From: Streptomyces narbonensis
Lineage (GTDB): Bacteria > Actinomycetota > Actinomycetes > Streptomycetales > Streptomycetaceae
DNA length: 64,000 bases
Assembly (NCBI RefSeq): GCF_014649015.1
Contig: NZ_BMSF01000001.1
Coordinates: 310,001 to 374,000, forward strand
Direction of reading: 5' to 3'
Shown: piece after piece, positions 52,222-62,000 of the stretch
Numbering within the stretch: position 1 is the first letter of the stretch
How the letters are laid out: each line of letters starts with the position of its first letter
The notes under the pieces: generated by a model
Told to the model about the DNA's origin: nothing
Databases searched by the model: none
The model's input: the letters and a program-made list of their open reading frames with translations, nothing else
Program-made: the position numbers and the translations under genes

Positions 52222-53106
52222 TCAGCCCTTCACTCCGGTCAGTGTGACTCCCTCGACGAACGCCTTCTGGGCGAAGAAGAAGACGAGGATCACAGGGGCC
52301 ATGACCAGGACGGTCGCGGCCATGGTCAGATTCCAGTCGGTGTGGTGCGCGCCCTTGAAGGACTCCAGGCCGTAACTCAGCGTCCAGGCGCCCGGGTTCT
52401 CGGAGGCGTAGATCTGCGGTCCGAAGTAGTCGTTCCAGCTGTAGAAGAACTGGAAGAGGGCCACGGCGGCGATGCCGGGCTTCGCCATCGGGAGCACGAT
52501 CCGGATCAGCGTGCGGAACTCCCCGCACCCGTCGATCCTGGCGGCCTCGACGTACTCGTCCGGGATGGTCAGCAGGAACTGGCGCAGCAGGAAGATGGCG
52601 AACGCGTCACCGAAGGCCATCGGGATGATCAGCGGCCACAGCGTGCCCGAGAGGTCCATCTGCTTGGCCCAGAACAGGTACATGGGGATGATCACGACCT
52701 GCGGCGGCAGCATCATCATCGAGATGACGAGCAGCAGCGACAGGTGCCGGCCGCGGAAGCGGAACTTGGCGAGCGCGTACGCCACGGGTATCGAGGACAC
52801 CACGACGAGCACGGTGCCGAGTCCCGCGTAGAGCAGCGAGTTCTTCCACCAGGTGAGGAAGCCCGGCGTGTCGAAGACCTTGAGGTAGTTGTCCCAGTGC
52901 CAGGAGTTCGGCGTCAGGTCCCGGGTGAGCGCCTGGTTGTCGCTCATCAGGGAGGTGAGGAGGACGAAGACGAAGGGGAGCACGAAGAACAGGGCGGCGG
53001 CGATGCCGAGCGAGTGCACGGCGATCCAGTGCAGGAGCGCCTTGCGGCGGGCCTGCCGCAGAGCCGGGCTCGTCTCGGGACGGGCAGGAGCGGTTGCGGT
53101 CGTCAT
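52222..53106 (-). CDS. Sugar ABC transporter permease, MalG type
   Basis: A 294-residue membrane protein with six helices and the EAA loop EAARIDGCGEFRTLIRIVLP near residues 185-205, which contacts the ATPase. CUT1 family. Three bp separate it from the MalF-type gene. No ATPase gene in the operon; in Streptomyces the shared ATPase MsiK usually serves such importers. Confidence 0.93.
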   Translation of the reverse strand: MTTATAPARPETSPALRQARRKALLHWIAVHSLGIAAALFFVLPFVFVLLTSLMSDNQALTRDLTPNSWHWDNYLKVFDTPGFLTWWKNSLLYAGLGTVLVVVSSIPVAYALAKFRFRGRHLSLLLVISMMMLPPQVVIIPMYLFWAKQMDLSGTLWPLIIPMAFGDAFAIFLLRQFLLTIPDEYVEAARIDGCGEFRTLIRIVLPMAKPGIAAVALFQFFYSWNDYFGPQIYASENPGAWTLSYGLESFKGAHHTDWNLTMAATVLVMAPVILVFFFAQKAFVEGVTLTGVKG

Positions 53107-53109
53107 GTG

Positions 53110-54111
53110 TCAGTCACCCGTGCCGATCAGGCCGCCGCGCCGCCGCATGAGGAGCGCGGTGAAGGCCATGGAGAAGGCGAAGAGCACCAGCGCCACGACG
53201 CAGGCCGCGCCGTAGTTGAACTGGCTGAAGCCGAGGCTGTAGACCAGCTGCGGGAGGGTCAGGGTGGAGTCGTCCGGGTAGCCGGGGACGAAGGTGGCAC
53301 CCGATCCGCCCATCACGCCCGAGGCGACCTTCGAGGCCACGATCGGCTGCGTGTAGTACTGCATCGCGCCGATGATCCCGGTGACGACCGCGAAGAGCAC
53401 GATCGGCGAGATGTTCGGCAGGGTGATGAAGCGGAAGCGCTGCCAGGGGGAGGCGCCGTCGAGTTCGGCGGCCTCGTACTGCTCCTTCGGTACGTCGAGG
53501 AGCGCGGCCATGAAGATGACCATGAGGTCGCCGACGCCCCATACGGCGAGGACGGTCAGGGCCGGCTTGGACCAGTCGGCGTCGTTGAACCAGGAGGGGG
53601 CCGGGATGCCGACCGCTTCCAGGAGCGAGTTGACAGGGCCGGTGCCGGGGTTGAGCAGGAAGACGAAGGCGAGGGTGGCGGCCACGGGCGGCGCCAGGTA
53701 CGGCAGGTAGAAGAGGGTGCGGTAGACACCGGCCCCGTTCTTGATCTTGGTGATCAGCATGCCGATGCCGAGGCCGAAGACGACCCGGCAGGAGACCATC
53801 ACGACGGCCAGCCAGAGCGTGTTCTGCATCGCCGGCCAGAACTTCGGCAGGTCGGTGAAGACGTACGACCAGTTCTCCATGCCCCGCCAGGTCGGCGGGT
53901 TGAGGCCGTCGTACCGCATGAACGAGAAGTACAGCGTGGAGACGAGCGGATAGCCGAAGGAGAAGCCGAAGCCGATCAGCCAGGGCGACATGAAGGCCAG
54001 GGTGCGCAGGGCGTTGCGCCGGCGCTTGTGCCGCAGCGTGTTGCGTCCTCCGGGGGAGGAGGCGGCCGGGGCGGCCGCCTCCTTCCTCGCGGGCAGGGTG
54101 TCCGTGCTCAT
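53110..54111 (-). CDS. Sugar ABC transporter permease, MalF type
   Basis: A 333-residue permease with a basic N-terminus, six helices and the EAA loop EAAELDGASPWQRFRFITLP near residues 215-235. Forms the channel together with the MalG-type partner. Lies 16 bp after the binding-protein gene. Confidence 0.93.
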   Translation of the reverse strand: MSTDTLPARKEAAAPAASSPGGRNTLRHKRRRNALRTLAFMSPWLIGFGFSFGYPLVSTLYFSFMRYDGLNPPTWRGMENWSYVFTDLPKFWPAMQNTLWLAVVMVSCRVVFGLGIGMLITKIKNGAGVYRTLFYLPYLAPPVAATLAFVFLLNPGTGPVNSLLEAVGIPAPSWFNDADWSKPALTVLAVWGVGDLMVIFMAALLDVPKEQYEAAELDGASPWQRFRFITLPNISPIVLFAVVTGIIGAMQYYTQPIVASKVASGVMGGSGATFVPGYPDDSTLTLPQLVYSLGFSQFNYGAACVVALVLFAFSMAFTALLMRRRGGLIGTGD

Positions 54112-54127
54112 GGGCGGGTTCCGGCCG

Positions 54128-55474
54128 TCACTTCGTCGCGGCGATGTCGCGGTCGATCTGCGCCGCGGTGTCCGCGAGGCCCTTCTTCAGGTCCGGGACC
54201 TGGCCCTTCTCGTACTTGTGGGCCAGTGCGGAGAGGGTCTCCTGGTAGCTGGCGCCGTTCACGGCGCCGTCCATGGTGGTGGACTCGGGGTGCCGGGCGA
54301 TCTCCAGGAAGGTCTTGAAGCGCGGGTCGAACTTCAGGTTCGGGGACTTCAGCGCCTCCAGGGTGGAGGGCACGTTGCCGATGTCGTTGGCGAAGCCGAC
54401 CACGGCGTCGGTGTCCGTGGTCATGTACTTGACCAGCTCCCAGGCCGCGTTCTGCTTCTTGCTCTGCGGGGCGATGCCCATGATCGTGCCGGAGAGGTAG
54501 CCCTTGCCGTACTCGGCGACCTCGTCGTCGGCGACGGGCATCGGCGCGACGCCGACGTCGAAGGTCACGTTCGCCTTCTTGACGAAGTTCAGCCGCCACT
54601 CGCCGTCCAGCTGCATGGCGACCTGGCCGGTGTGGAAGGGGTGCTTGGCGCCCCACTCGTCACCGAAGGTGGTGCGGTACTTGTCGAGCTTCTGGAACCC
54701 GCCCAGGGAGTCCACCAGGGACTTCTGGTACGTCATCATCTCGGCGAACGCCGGGTCCTTCGCGATCGTCGACTTGCCCTCCGCGTCGAAGTAGCCGTTG
54801 TGCTTCCACTGCGACATGTAGTGCTCGACGACGGTCTCGTAGCCGAGGTAGTTCGGCATGAAGCCGAGCCGCTCGAAGGAGTCGCCCTTGGGCTTGGTGA
54901 GCGTCTTGGCGACCTTGGCGAACTCGGACCAGGTCTTCGGCGGGGCCTCGGGGTCGAGACCGGCCGCCTTGAAGGCGTCCTTGTTGTAGAAGAGGCCGTA
55001 CGCGTCGGAGAGCAGCGGCATCGCGCAGCGCTTGCCCTCGAACTGGGTGTAGTTCTGGAGCACCTTCGGGAAGAGCTTGTCGAGGTCCAGCTTGTCCTTC
55101 TCGATGAAGGGCTTGAGGTCCGCGAGCGCGCCCGACGAGCAGAACTTGCCGACGTTGGAGGTGGTGAAGGAGGAGACGACGTCGGGTCCGTTCGACCCGC
55201 CCGCGCGCAGCGCCTGGCCGAGTTTGTCGTCGTTGATGCCGCCGACGACCTTCACCTTGATGTTCGGGTGCGCCTTCTCGAAGCGGGCGATGTTGTCCGT
55301 GATCGCCTTCACCTCGGCGGGGTCCGCCCAGCCGTGCCAGAAGGTGATGGTGGTCTCGGCCTTGGGGTCGTCGGAGGCCGTGTTGTTCGCGGAGCCCGTA
55401 CAGGCCGAGGCGAAGAGGGCTATCGAGGCGGTGGCGGCGAGCGCGGCGGCTGCTCTGCGGGGACGTGCGGGCAT
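54128..55474 (-). CDS. Sugar ABC transporter solute-binding lipoprotein
   Basis: A 448-residue type 1 extracellular binding protein. Signal peptide with lipobox LFASAC around residue 25; mature protein begins with TITFWHGWADPAEVKAITDN, and has DVVSSFTTSNVGKF and GLFYNKDAFKAAGLD, typical of CUT1 binding proteins. First gene of the importer operon. Sugar specificity cannot be told; the linked GH4 and BadF-type kinase suggest a beta-glucoside or amino-sugar disaccharide. Confidence 0.92.
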   Translation of the reverse strand: MPARPRRAAAALAATASIALFASACTGSANNTASDDPKAETTITFWHGWADPAEVKAITDNIARFEKAHPNIKVKVVGGINDDKLGQALRAGGSNGPDVVSSFTTSNVGKFCSSGALADLKPFIEKDKLDLDKLFPKVLQNYTQFEGKRCAMPLLSDAYGLFYNKDAFKAAGLDPEAPPKTWSEFAKVAKTLTKPKGDSFERLGFMPNYLGYETVVEHYMSQWKHNGYFDAEGKSTIAKDPAFAEMMTYQKSLVDSLGGFQKLDKYRTTFGDEWGAKHPFHTGQVAMQLDGEWRLNFVKKANVTFDVGVAPMPVADDEVAEYGKGYLSGTIMGIAPQSKKQNAAWELVKYMTTDTDAVVGFANDIGNVPSTLEALKSPNLKFDPRFKTFLEIARHPESTTMDGAVNGASYQETLSALAHKYEKGQVPDLKKGLADTAAQIDRDIAATK

Positions 55475-55535
55475 GGCGGTGTCTCCCTGTGGCGGAGGTC
55501 TTACGGGCTGGGGGCGAGAGGCGGGGCGGTGGAGT

Positions 55536-55567
55536 GGTGAGGCGGCGGCGAGGTGAGGCGGCGGCGA
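55536..55567. repeat. 16-bp tandem duplication
   Basis: GGTGAGGCGGCGGCGA occurs twice in tandem in the 110-bp gap between the ROK regulator stop and the binding-protein start. Confidence 0.85.
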
Positions 55568-55584
55568 GGTGATGGGTCGGCGGG

Positions 55585-56799
55585 TCAGCGCGAGGTGTCG
55601 AAGACCTCGTCGCGCGTGGTCGCGAGGGCGCTCTCCAGGGCGCCGCGCAGCACCGGACGCCGGGGTACGGCGGCGAGGACGAGCCGCGGGCGGGAGGCCG
55701 CGAGCTCGGCGAGCTCGGACTGGACGCGGGCGCGCAGGGGTTCGCCGCCGGCGACGAGGACGTCACCGGAGAGCACGATCAGTTCGGGGTCGAGGACGGC
55801 GACGATCGAGGCGAGACCGGTGGCGACGCGCTCGGCGTAGCGGTCGAGCAGCTCCGCGTACAGCGGGTCGTCCTCGTGGGTCTCGGCGGCCCGGGACAGC
55901 AGGCCGCTCGCGACCGGCACATACGGCTGCTCGGGGGTGTCGATCCCGATGGCGCGGGCGATCCTGGGCACGGCCTGGACGCCCGCGAGCTCCTGGTACC
56001 CGCCGGAGTTGGCCTTGGTGACCTGCCGGACCAGGGGGGTGCCGGGGACGGGCAGGAAGCCGACCTCGCCGGCGCCGCCGGTGAAGCCGCGGTGCAGCCG
56101 GCCGCCGAGGACGAGGGCGGCTCCCATGCCCGCCTCGTTCCACAGCAGCGCGAAGTCGGCGTGGCCGCGGGCGGCGCCCACGCGCTGCTCGGCGATGGCG
56201 ACGAGGTTGACGTCGTTCTCGTACTCGAAGGGCATGGGCAGGGCGGCGGCCAGCTCCTCCAGGAGGGTGGGGGAGTGCCAGCCGGGCAGGTGGGAGGCGT
56301 ACCGCAGCCGTCCGGTCGCCGGGTCGAAGGCGCCGGGGGTGCCGATGACCAGGCGCCGCACCTCGTCGGGGGCGATCCCGGCCGCCTTGACGGCCCCGTC
56401 GAGGGCGTCGGTGACCTGGCGGACGACGCCGGCGGCGCTGCGGCCGGGGGTGCGGAGCTCGTACTCGCCGACGATCTCGCCGGTGATGTCGGCGACGGCG
56501 GCGTGGACGCGGTCGCCGTTGACGTCGAGCCCGGCGGCGTACGCGGCGCGCGCGTTCACCGCGTACAGCTGGGCGTTGGGTCCTGGCCGGCCTTCGGTGG
56601 TGCCGGTGGCCACGACGAGGCCGGCGGCCTCCAGTCGGGCGAGCAGCTGGGAGGCGGTCGGCTTGGACAGGCCGGTGAGCTTGCCGATCCGGGTCCGCGA
56701 GAGCGGGCCGTGTTCGAGCAGCAGGTCCAGGGCGGCGCGGTCGTTCATGGCCCGCAGCACACGCGGTGTGCCGGGCGTTCCCGGAGTCGTACCGGCCAT
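55585..56799 (-). CDS. ROK family transcriptional repressor
   Basis: About 404 residues. Winged helix-turn-helix LLEHGPLSRTRIGKLTGLSKPTASQLLARLE, then a ROK sugar-binding domain with AAGLDVNGDRVHAAVADITG, LVIGTPGAFDPATGRL and GFTGGAGEVGFLP. The usual ROK zinc motif C-G-C-G-C-x-E after the EVG element is replaced here (TPLVRQVTKANSGGYQEL), so it may be a non-kinase sensor without the structural zinc. Start taken as ATG 56799; GTG 56811 is possible. It probably represses the downstream sugar operon and itself until the sugar appears. Confidence 0.88.
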   Translation of the reverse strand: MAGTTPGTPGTPRVLRAMNDRAALDLLLEHGPLSRTRIGKLTGLSKPTASQLLARLEAAGLVVATGTTEGRPGPNAQLYAVNARAAYAAGLDVNGDRVHAAVADITGEIVGEYELRTPGRSAAGVVRQVTDALDGAVKAAGIAPDEVRRLVIGTPGAFDPATGRLRYASHLPGWHSPTLLEELAAALPMPFEYENDVNLVAIAEQRVGAARGHADFALLWNEAGMGAALVLGGRLHRGFTGGAGEVGFLPVPGTPLVRQVTKANSGGYQELAGVQAVPRIARAIGIDTPEQPYVPVASGLLSRAAETHEDDPLYAELLDRYAERVATGLASIVAVLDPELIVLSGDVLVAGGEPLRARVQSELAELAASRPRLVLAAVPRRPVLRGALESALATTRDEVFDTSR

Positions 56800-56883
56800 G
56801 AGGAGGTGCACCTGCCCTTCGGAGCTGAACGGGTCCGGCCATTGTGGTGCCTGCCGGGGGGTCCGCTTCCTTCGTCACACTGT

Positions 56884-56898
56884 TAGGAAAGTTTCCTA
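56884..56898. promoter_or_regulatory. ROK operator palindrome
   Basis: TAGGAAAGTTTCCTA is a perfect 15-bp palindrome about a central G, 85-100 bp upstream of the ROK gene start. Sites of this TTAGGAAAGTTTCCTAA type are the usual operators of Streptomyces ROK regulators, so autoregulation is likely. No second copy is visible before the binding-protein gene. Confidence 0.85.
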
Positions 56899-56954
56899 TT
56901 CGATGGGAGGAAAATAAGGCGCCCGTCACCGGGGCGTCAATACCCGGGAACGCG

Positions 56955-56998
56955 CGACGCCCCCGAAGGCAACCAAAGCGTTACCTGCGGGGGCGTCG
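56955..56998 (-). terminator. Hairpin terminator after mscS gene
   Basis: Perfect 11-bp stem CGACGCCCCCG/CGGGGGCGTCG enclosing a 22-nt loop that itself pairs partly (AGGCAAC with GTTACCT). Lies 26 bp beyond the channel gene's stop and could also act on the other strand. Confidence 0.75.
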
Positions 56999-57023
56999 AG
57001 GGGACTGCCAGGGGGGTTGAGGG

Positions 57024-58100
57024 TTACTTCGTGTCGGCCGGCTTCGTGAGGTCCGTCCTGGGCAGCGGGGTCGCCGCCGCCGACTGCGGCGAGGTCGCCG
57101 AGGCGAAGGCCGACGGAGCCGCCATGCCCGCCGTCGGATCGGCCGCGGACTCCTCGGCCTGGGCCGGGACCCCGCCCACGATCCGGATGCCGGCCGCGTC
57201 CAGGCCCTGCTTGATGCGCCAGCGCAGCTCTCGCTCCACACCCAGCGCCTTGCCCGGCATCGTCTTCGCCGAGACCCGGACGGTCATCGAGTCGAGCAGG
57301 ACCTCACTCAGGCCGAGCACCTCGACCGGACCCCACAGGCGCTCGTTCCACGGCTCCTCCTTGGTCATGGACTCCGCCGCCTCGGTGATCACCGACCGCA
57401 CCCGCTCCAGGTCCTCCGTCGGCCGGACGGTCACGTCCACGCCCGCCGTCGCCCAGCCCTGGCTGAGGTTGCCTATCCGCTTGATCTCGCCGTTGCGCAC
57501 GTACCAGATCTCGCCGTCCACACCGCGCAGCTTGGTCACCCGCAGGCCCACCTCGACGACCTCGCCGGAGGCCACGCCCGCGTCGACCGAGTCACCGACC
57601 CCGTACTGGTCCTCCAGGATCATGAAGACGCCGGAGAGGAAGTCCGTCACCAGGTTCCGCGCGCCGAAGCCGATCGCCACACCGGCCACACCGGCCGAGG
57701 CGAGCAGCGGCGCCAGGTCGATCTTGAAGGCGCCGAGGATCATCAGCCCCGCCGTGCCCATGATCAGGAAAGAGGCGACCGAGCGCAGCACCGAGCCGAT
57801 CGCCTCCGAGCGCTGCCGGCGCCGCTCGGTGTTGACGAGCAGACCGCCGAGGGCCGTCCCCTCCACCGCCTGCGCCGAGCGGTTCATCCGCTCGATCAGC
57901 TTCGTCAGGGCGCGGCGGACGGCCATCCGCAGCAGGAGCGCGACGACCAGGATCAGCAGGATGCGCAGGCCGGTGTTCAGCCAGGTGGACCAGTTCTCCT
58001 CCACCCAGCTCGCCGCGTTCGTGGCCTTCTCCGCCGCCTCGTCCAGGGTCACCGGAATGGGTTCGGGTTCGGTGGCAGCCGCTAGGGCGGACCAGGACAC
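57024..58100 (-). CDS. MscS-type mechanosensitive channel
   Basis: A 358-residue membrane protein starting at GTG. Three transmembrane helices (LRILLILVVALLLRMAV, IGSVLRSVASFLIMGTAGLM, and the pore helix LLASAGVAGVAIGFGARNLV with its Gly/Ala pattern), then the beta domain GVGDSVDAGVASGEVVEVG and a cytoplasmic C-terminal domain. The Pro/Ala/Ser-rich tail of about 40 residues is disordered. Releases osmolytes on hypo-osmotic shock. Confidence 0.93.
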   Translation of the reverse strand: MSWSALAAATEPEPIPVTLDEAAEKATNAASWVEENWSTWLNTGLRILLILVVALLLRMAVRRALTKLIERMNRSAQAVEGTALGGLLVNTERRRQRSEAIGSVLRSVASFLIMGTAGLMILGAFKIDLAPLLASAGVAGVAIGFGARNLVTDFLSGVFMILEDQYGVGDSVDAGVASGEVVEVGLRVTKLRGVDGEIWYVRNGEIKRIGNLSQGWATAGVDVTVRPTEDLERVRSVITEAAESMTKEEPWNERLWGPVEVLGLSEVLLDSMTVRVSAKTMPGKALGVERELRWRIKQGLDAAGIRIVGGVPAQAEESAADPTAGMAAPSAFASATSPQSAAATPLPRTDLTKPADTK

Positions 58101-58367
58101 GGGGCAACCTCCAGGCGTCGCGTACGCAGACCATCCACACTAACGGGGCATCGGACGTGGTCCTGTTGCCGTGTTCGAGGGAGAGACGGACCTCACCTGG
58201 GCAAGTAAGTAGCAGGTAAGAGAAGGAGACGCCGATGTGGTCGAGAACACTCCGGGCCGGTCACCCCGTTCCCGGTACGTGGTGGCGCTCCGACCAGGCC
58301 TGAGGAGAGACTGAGAGCAGTTCGTCCCGGCGCGAGCCACGCGCCGCCGGCGCCATTGGAGGCATCC

Positions 58368-58931
58368 GTGCCGCATGTCCTGGTCCTCAACGCGTCGTAC
58401 GAGCCCCTCGGCGTCGTACCGCTCCGCCGCGCACTCGTCCTCGTGCTGGAGAACAAGGCACTCTGTCTCGAGGAGTCCGGCGCCTTCCTGCACAGCGAGA
58501 CCCAAGTCCTGCCCGCGCCGAGCGTGGTGCGACTGAAGCGCTTCGTGCGGGTCCCCTACCGGGGGCCCGTTCCCTTGACCCGCAGAGCCCTCTTCGCCCG
58601 TGACGGCGGGCGCTGCATGTACTGCGGGGGCGTCGCCACCAGCGTCGACCACGTCATCCCGCGCAGCAGGGGCGGCACGCACGCCTGGGAGAACGTGGTG
58701 GCGGCCTGCCGCCGCTGCAACCACGTCAAGGCCGACCGGCACCTGCGTGAGATCGGCTGGCGGCTCCACCACCAACCGGCCCCGCCGACCGGCCTGGCCT
58801 GGCGGATCATCGGGACCGGACACCGGGACCCCCGCTGGCTGCCCTACCTCCAGCCATACGGTGCCGAGGACGTGATGGCCCGGATCGACTCCGTCGCGGA
58901 CGCCCCTGTGGGGGCGCTGACGACGGGTTGA
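58368..58931 (+). CDS. HNH endonuclease
   Basis: A 187-residue protein. GTG at 58368 follows a TTGGAGG site at a good distance; a TTG in frame upstream is less likely. LVLNASYEPLGVVPLRRALV is the conserved N-terminal region; CMYCGG...DHVIPRSRGGTHAWENVVAACRRCNHVK is the complete HNH motif with two zinc CxxC pairs. This is a widespread actinobacterial single HNH protein, divergent from mscS; its cellular target is not known. Confidence 0.92.
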   Translation: MPHVLVLNASYEPLGVVPLRRALVLVLENKALCLEESGAFLHSETQVLPAPSVVRLKRFVRVPYRGPVPLTRRALFARDGGRCMYCGGVATSVDHVIPRSRGGTHAWENVVAACRRCNHVKADRHLREIGWRLHHQPAPPTGLAWRIIGTGHRDPRWLPYLQPYGAEDVMARIDSVADAPVGALTTG

Positions 58932-58958
58932 GCCGGGCCTTTCGCGTACCCGGGCCAT

Positions 58959-59040
58959 TCGCGTGCGGATGCCTTCCGCGTGCGGAGGTCTTTCGCGTGC
59001 GGATGCCTTCCGCGTGCGGAGGTCTTTCGCGTACGGGGAG
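58959..59040. repeat. 34-bp direct repeats between hnh and the hexosaminidase gene
   Basis: A 34-bp unit starting TTCGCGTGCGGATGCCTTCC at 58959 is repeated at 58993, with a partial third copy at 59027 and an older degenerate start near 58941. It sits in the gap between two convergent genes. Confidence 0.85.
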
Positions 59041-59051
59041 CAGGGCGCCCC

Positions 59052-62000
59052 TCAGGGGGTGCCCTGCTCCTCCGGGGTGCCCTCGGACCGTTCGGGCGTC
59101 TCCGTCCCGGGCGTCTCGGTCCCGGGCGTCTCCGTCCCGGGCTTCTCCGTGGGCTCCGCCGGCGCCGTGGGCTCCGCCGTCTTCTTCGGCGGGTCCTGCG
59201 GGGCCACCGCGTACGTCTCCACCGCCCAGAGCGAGTAGCCGTAGGGCGTCGCCCGCGTCTCGCCCTGCACCCGCAGGAAGCGGGTGTCCGCCGCGTCCAT
59301 CCGGACCGACTCCCGGCCGCCGCGTCCGTCGGAGACGGTCGCCGCCGTTCGCCAGACGCGGCCGTCGGCCGAGACCTGGACGCGGTAGCGGGAGGCGTAG
59401 GCGTCCTGCCAGTGCAGCACCACCTGGCCTATCCGCGCGGGCTCGGCCAGCTCCAGCTGCCACCAGGCGCCGTCCTCCGCCGGGGAGGACCAGCGGGTCT
59501 TCGCGTCGCCGTCCAGCGCCGAGGAGGCGGGGAAGTCCGGGGTCTCGTCGCCCGACGAGGAGGCCGAAGCGGCCCGCGCCAGGTCCGGGCCCGCCGTGCG
59601 CGGGAATGCCCGCACGGTCAGGACCCGCTCCTCGCCCGCGAAGGACACCGGCACCCGGTACGAACCGGACGGCACGGCCGCGCCCACCGACACCTCCAGG
59701 GGGACGGTCGTCCGCGCGCCCCGCTCCACCGCGGCCTGCTTCGGGAGCCGGACCGCGATCCCCTTCGGGGCCTTCGCCGTGATCGGCCCGCGCACCTCGC
59801 CCGCGCGCAGCCCCGTCAGCTCCACGTCCACCTGCTGCGCGGGACCGCCGATCTCCGCGTCCGTCTCCGTGCGGGCCAGTTCGAGCCCGGCCCGCGGCCC
59901 GTCCGCGAACCACGGCACCAGCGACCGCACCTCGGGCGCCGGTCCCGCGCCGCTCCAGACGACCCGCAGCGCGTCCGCGCGCAGGCCCTTCAGGTCGGTC
60001 TGCGTCCAGCCGGAGGCGGACAGCCCGCCGAGCGCCCGCCAGCCCTCCCCGGGGACGTACGCCTCCACGCGCGCGTCCGTCCCGGGAGCGCCGGCCGTCC
60101 CCGCGCCCGAACCCGTGTCCGTACGGGCGGTCATCACCGTCAGTGCCTCCACGGGCCGCGCCCGGTCGAGCCGCACGGTGTACGAGTCGGGGGCGCGGTC
60201 GGTCCGGCCGGCCGGGGTGCGGTCGGCGCCGGTCCAGGCCGTCGACTCCGTCACCGCGCGCGTGAGGAACGGGTCGAGGACTCCCGCGCCGACCGTCACC
60301 CGGCTCGCCTTGAGGGCCTCCCGCAGCGGTTCGAGGCGCAGCTGGGCCTGCCAGGCCGCCGCGCCGTCGCCGCGGGCCTGGGCGAGCAGCATGTCGACCG
60401 CGGTCTCGCCCGCCAGGCCGTACCGCGAGAGCTGGTCGAGCCAGGGTCCCGTCTCGTCGTCCAGGGTGCCGTCGGCGGTGGCCGCGAGCCGTCCGGGGGC
60501 CTGGCGCATCACGGTGAACGCGGCCCGCAGTTCGCGCGCCGCCTTCTCCTCGGCGGCTGTGCCGGCGGCGCCGCCCGGGCTCGTGCGCGCGTCCCAGAAG
60601 GCGGCCATGAGCGGCTTCAGGTAGGCCGATTCGCCCTTCGGGTCCAGGATCGAGGAGGCGTCGTTCCCGGCGAGCGCCCGCAGGGCCTCACGGGCGGCCG
60701 GGTCCGGGCCCGCGAGATCGTCGACGGCGGCGCGCCAGGACTCCTGCGGTCGGTAGCCCTTGGGGTTCCAGGCGTAGTCGGCGGCGGTGAAGAGCGGGAC
60801 GCGGGAGGCGGCGGGCTGCTCCATGGCGTGGGCGAGGAAGGCGGCGGAACCGGCCGCCACGGCCGGGTCCCGGCCGGTGGACGGGCCGAGGAACAGCCGG
60901 TCCTGCGCGTAGTCGTTGACCGGGTAGTTGTCCATGGTGACCAGCGGATGCCCCAGCGCCTCACGGGCCACGGCCAGTTCGCCGCCGGTGATCGTGCGCG
61001 GGACGACGCCGACGCCCGTCCACGCGACCCGCACGTCCACGTCGAGCGCCCCGGAGAGCTCCGCGCGGTAGTCGCTCGTACCGTCCTGGTAGTACTCCGT
61101 CGGCAGCACCGTCAGGGGTTCGCCGTCCGGGTGCCGCTCGGCGAGGTGACGGGCGACGGCATTGGCCACGCGCGCGTGGGCGGCGGCCGCGCCCTTCGCG
61201 TCGCGGCCGAAGGCGTCCGCGTCCTTGGAGCAGTGCCACTCGCCGTAGCCGGCGTCCGGGAACTGGAGCTGGAAGGAGCGCACCCCGAGCGCCCACATCG
61301 AGTCGATCTTCCGGGTGAGGGCGGCGACGTCGGCGTCGGAGGCCAGACACATGGACTGGGCGGGCGCCACGGCCCAGCCGAGGGTCACGTGGTTGGCCCG
61401 GGCGCGCTCGGCGAGCGCGCGGAACTCCTCCTGCTGCGCGGCCGGATAGGGCTCGCGCCACTGCGCCTGGCGGTACGGGTCGCCGCCGGGCGCGTACAGA
61501 TAGCGGTTCTGCTTGGTGCGGCCCAGGAAGTCGACCTGGGCGAGGCGCTGCTCCAGGCTCCAGGGGCGGCCGTAGAAGCCCTCGGTGAGGCCGCGCCCGG
61601 CCGTGCCCGGCCAGTCGCGCACGACGACCCCGGGGATCTCCCCGCCGGCGCTGACGAGCTGACGCAGCGTCTGGACGCCGTGGAAGACGCCGTCCTCGCC
61701 GACGCCGTCCAGGACGACGGTGTCCCGTCCCTGGAAGCGGCCCGTCGCGAGCTGGTAGCCGCCGCGGGGCAGATCGAGCCGCTCGGGCACGCGCAGGGCC
61801 TTGAGCGCCTCCTCGGTGACCTCGCCGGAGGCCCCCGCGACCCGGAACACCGGGCCGCGGCCGGGCAGTCCGGTGTGGACGCCGCGCACCCCGGCGGCCG
61901 TCAGCACCTCCCGCAGCGCGGCGAGGGCGTACGGATCGGCGTCGGCATCCGCGAGCAGCGTGACCTCGTGCCCGAGGCGTACGGCGGGTCCCCGGCCGGT

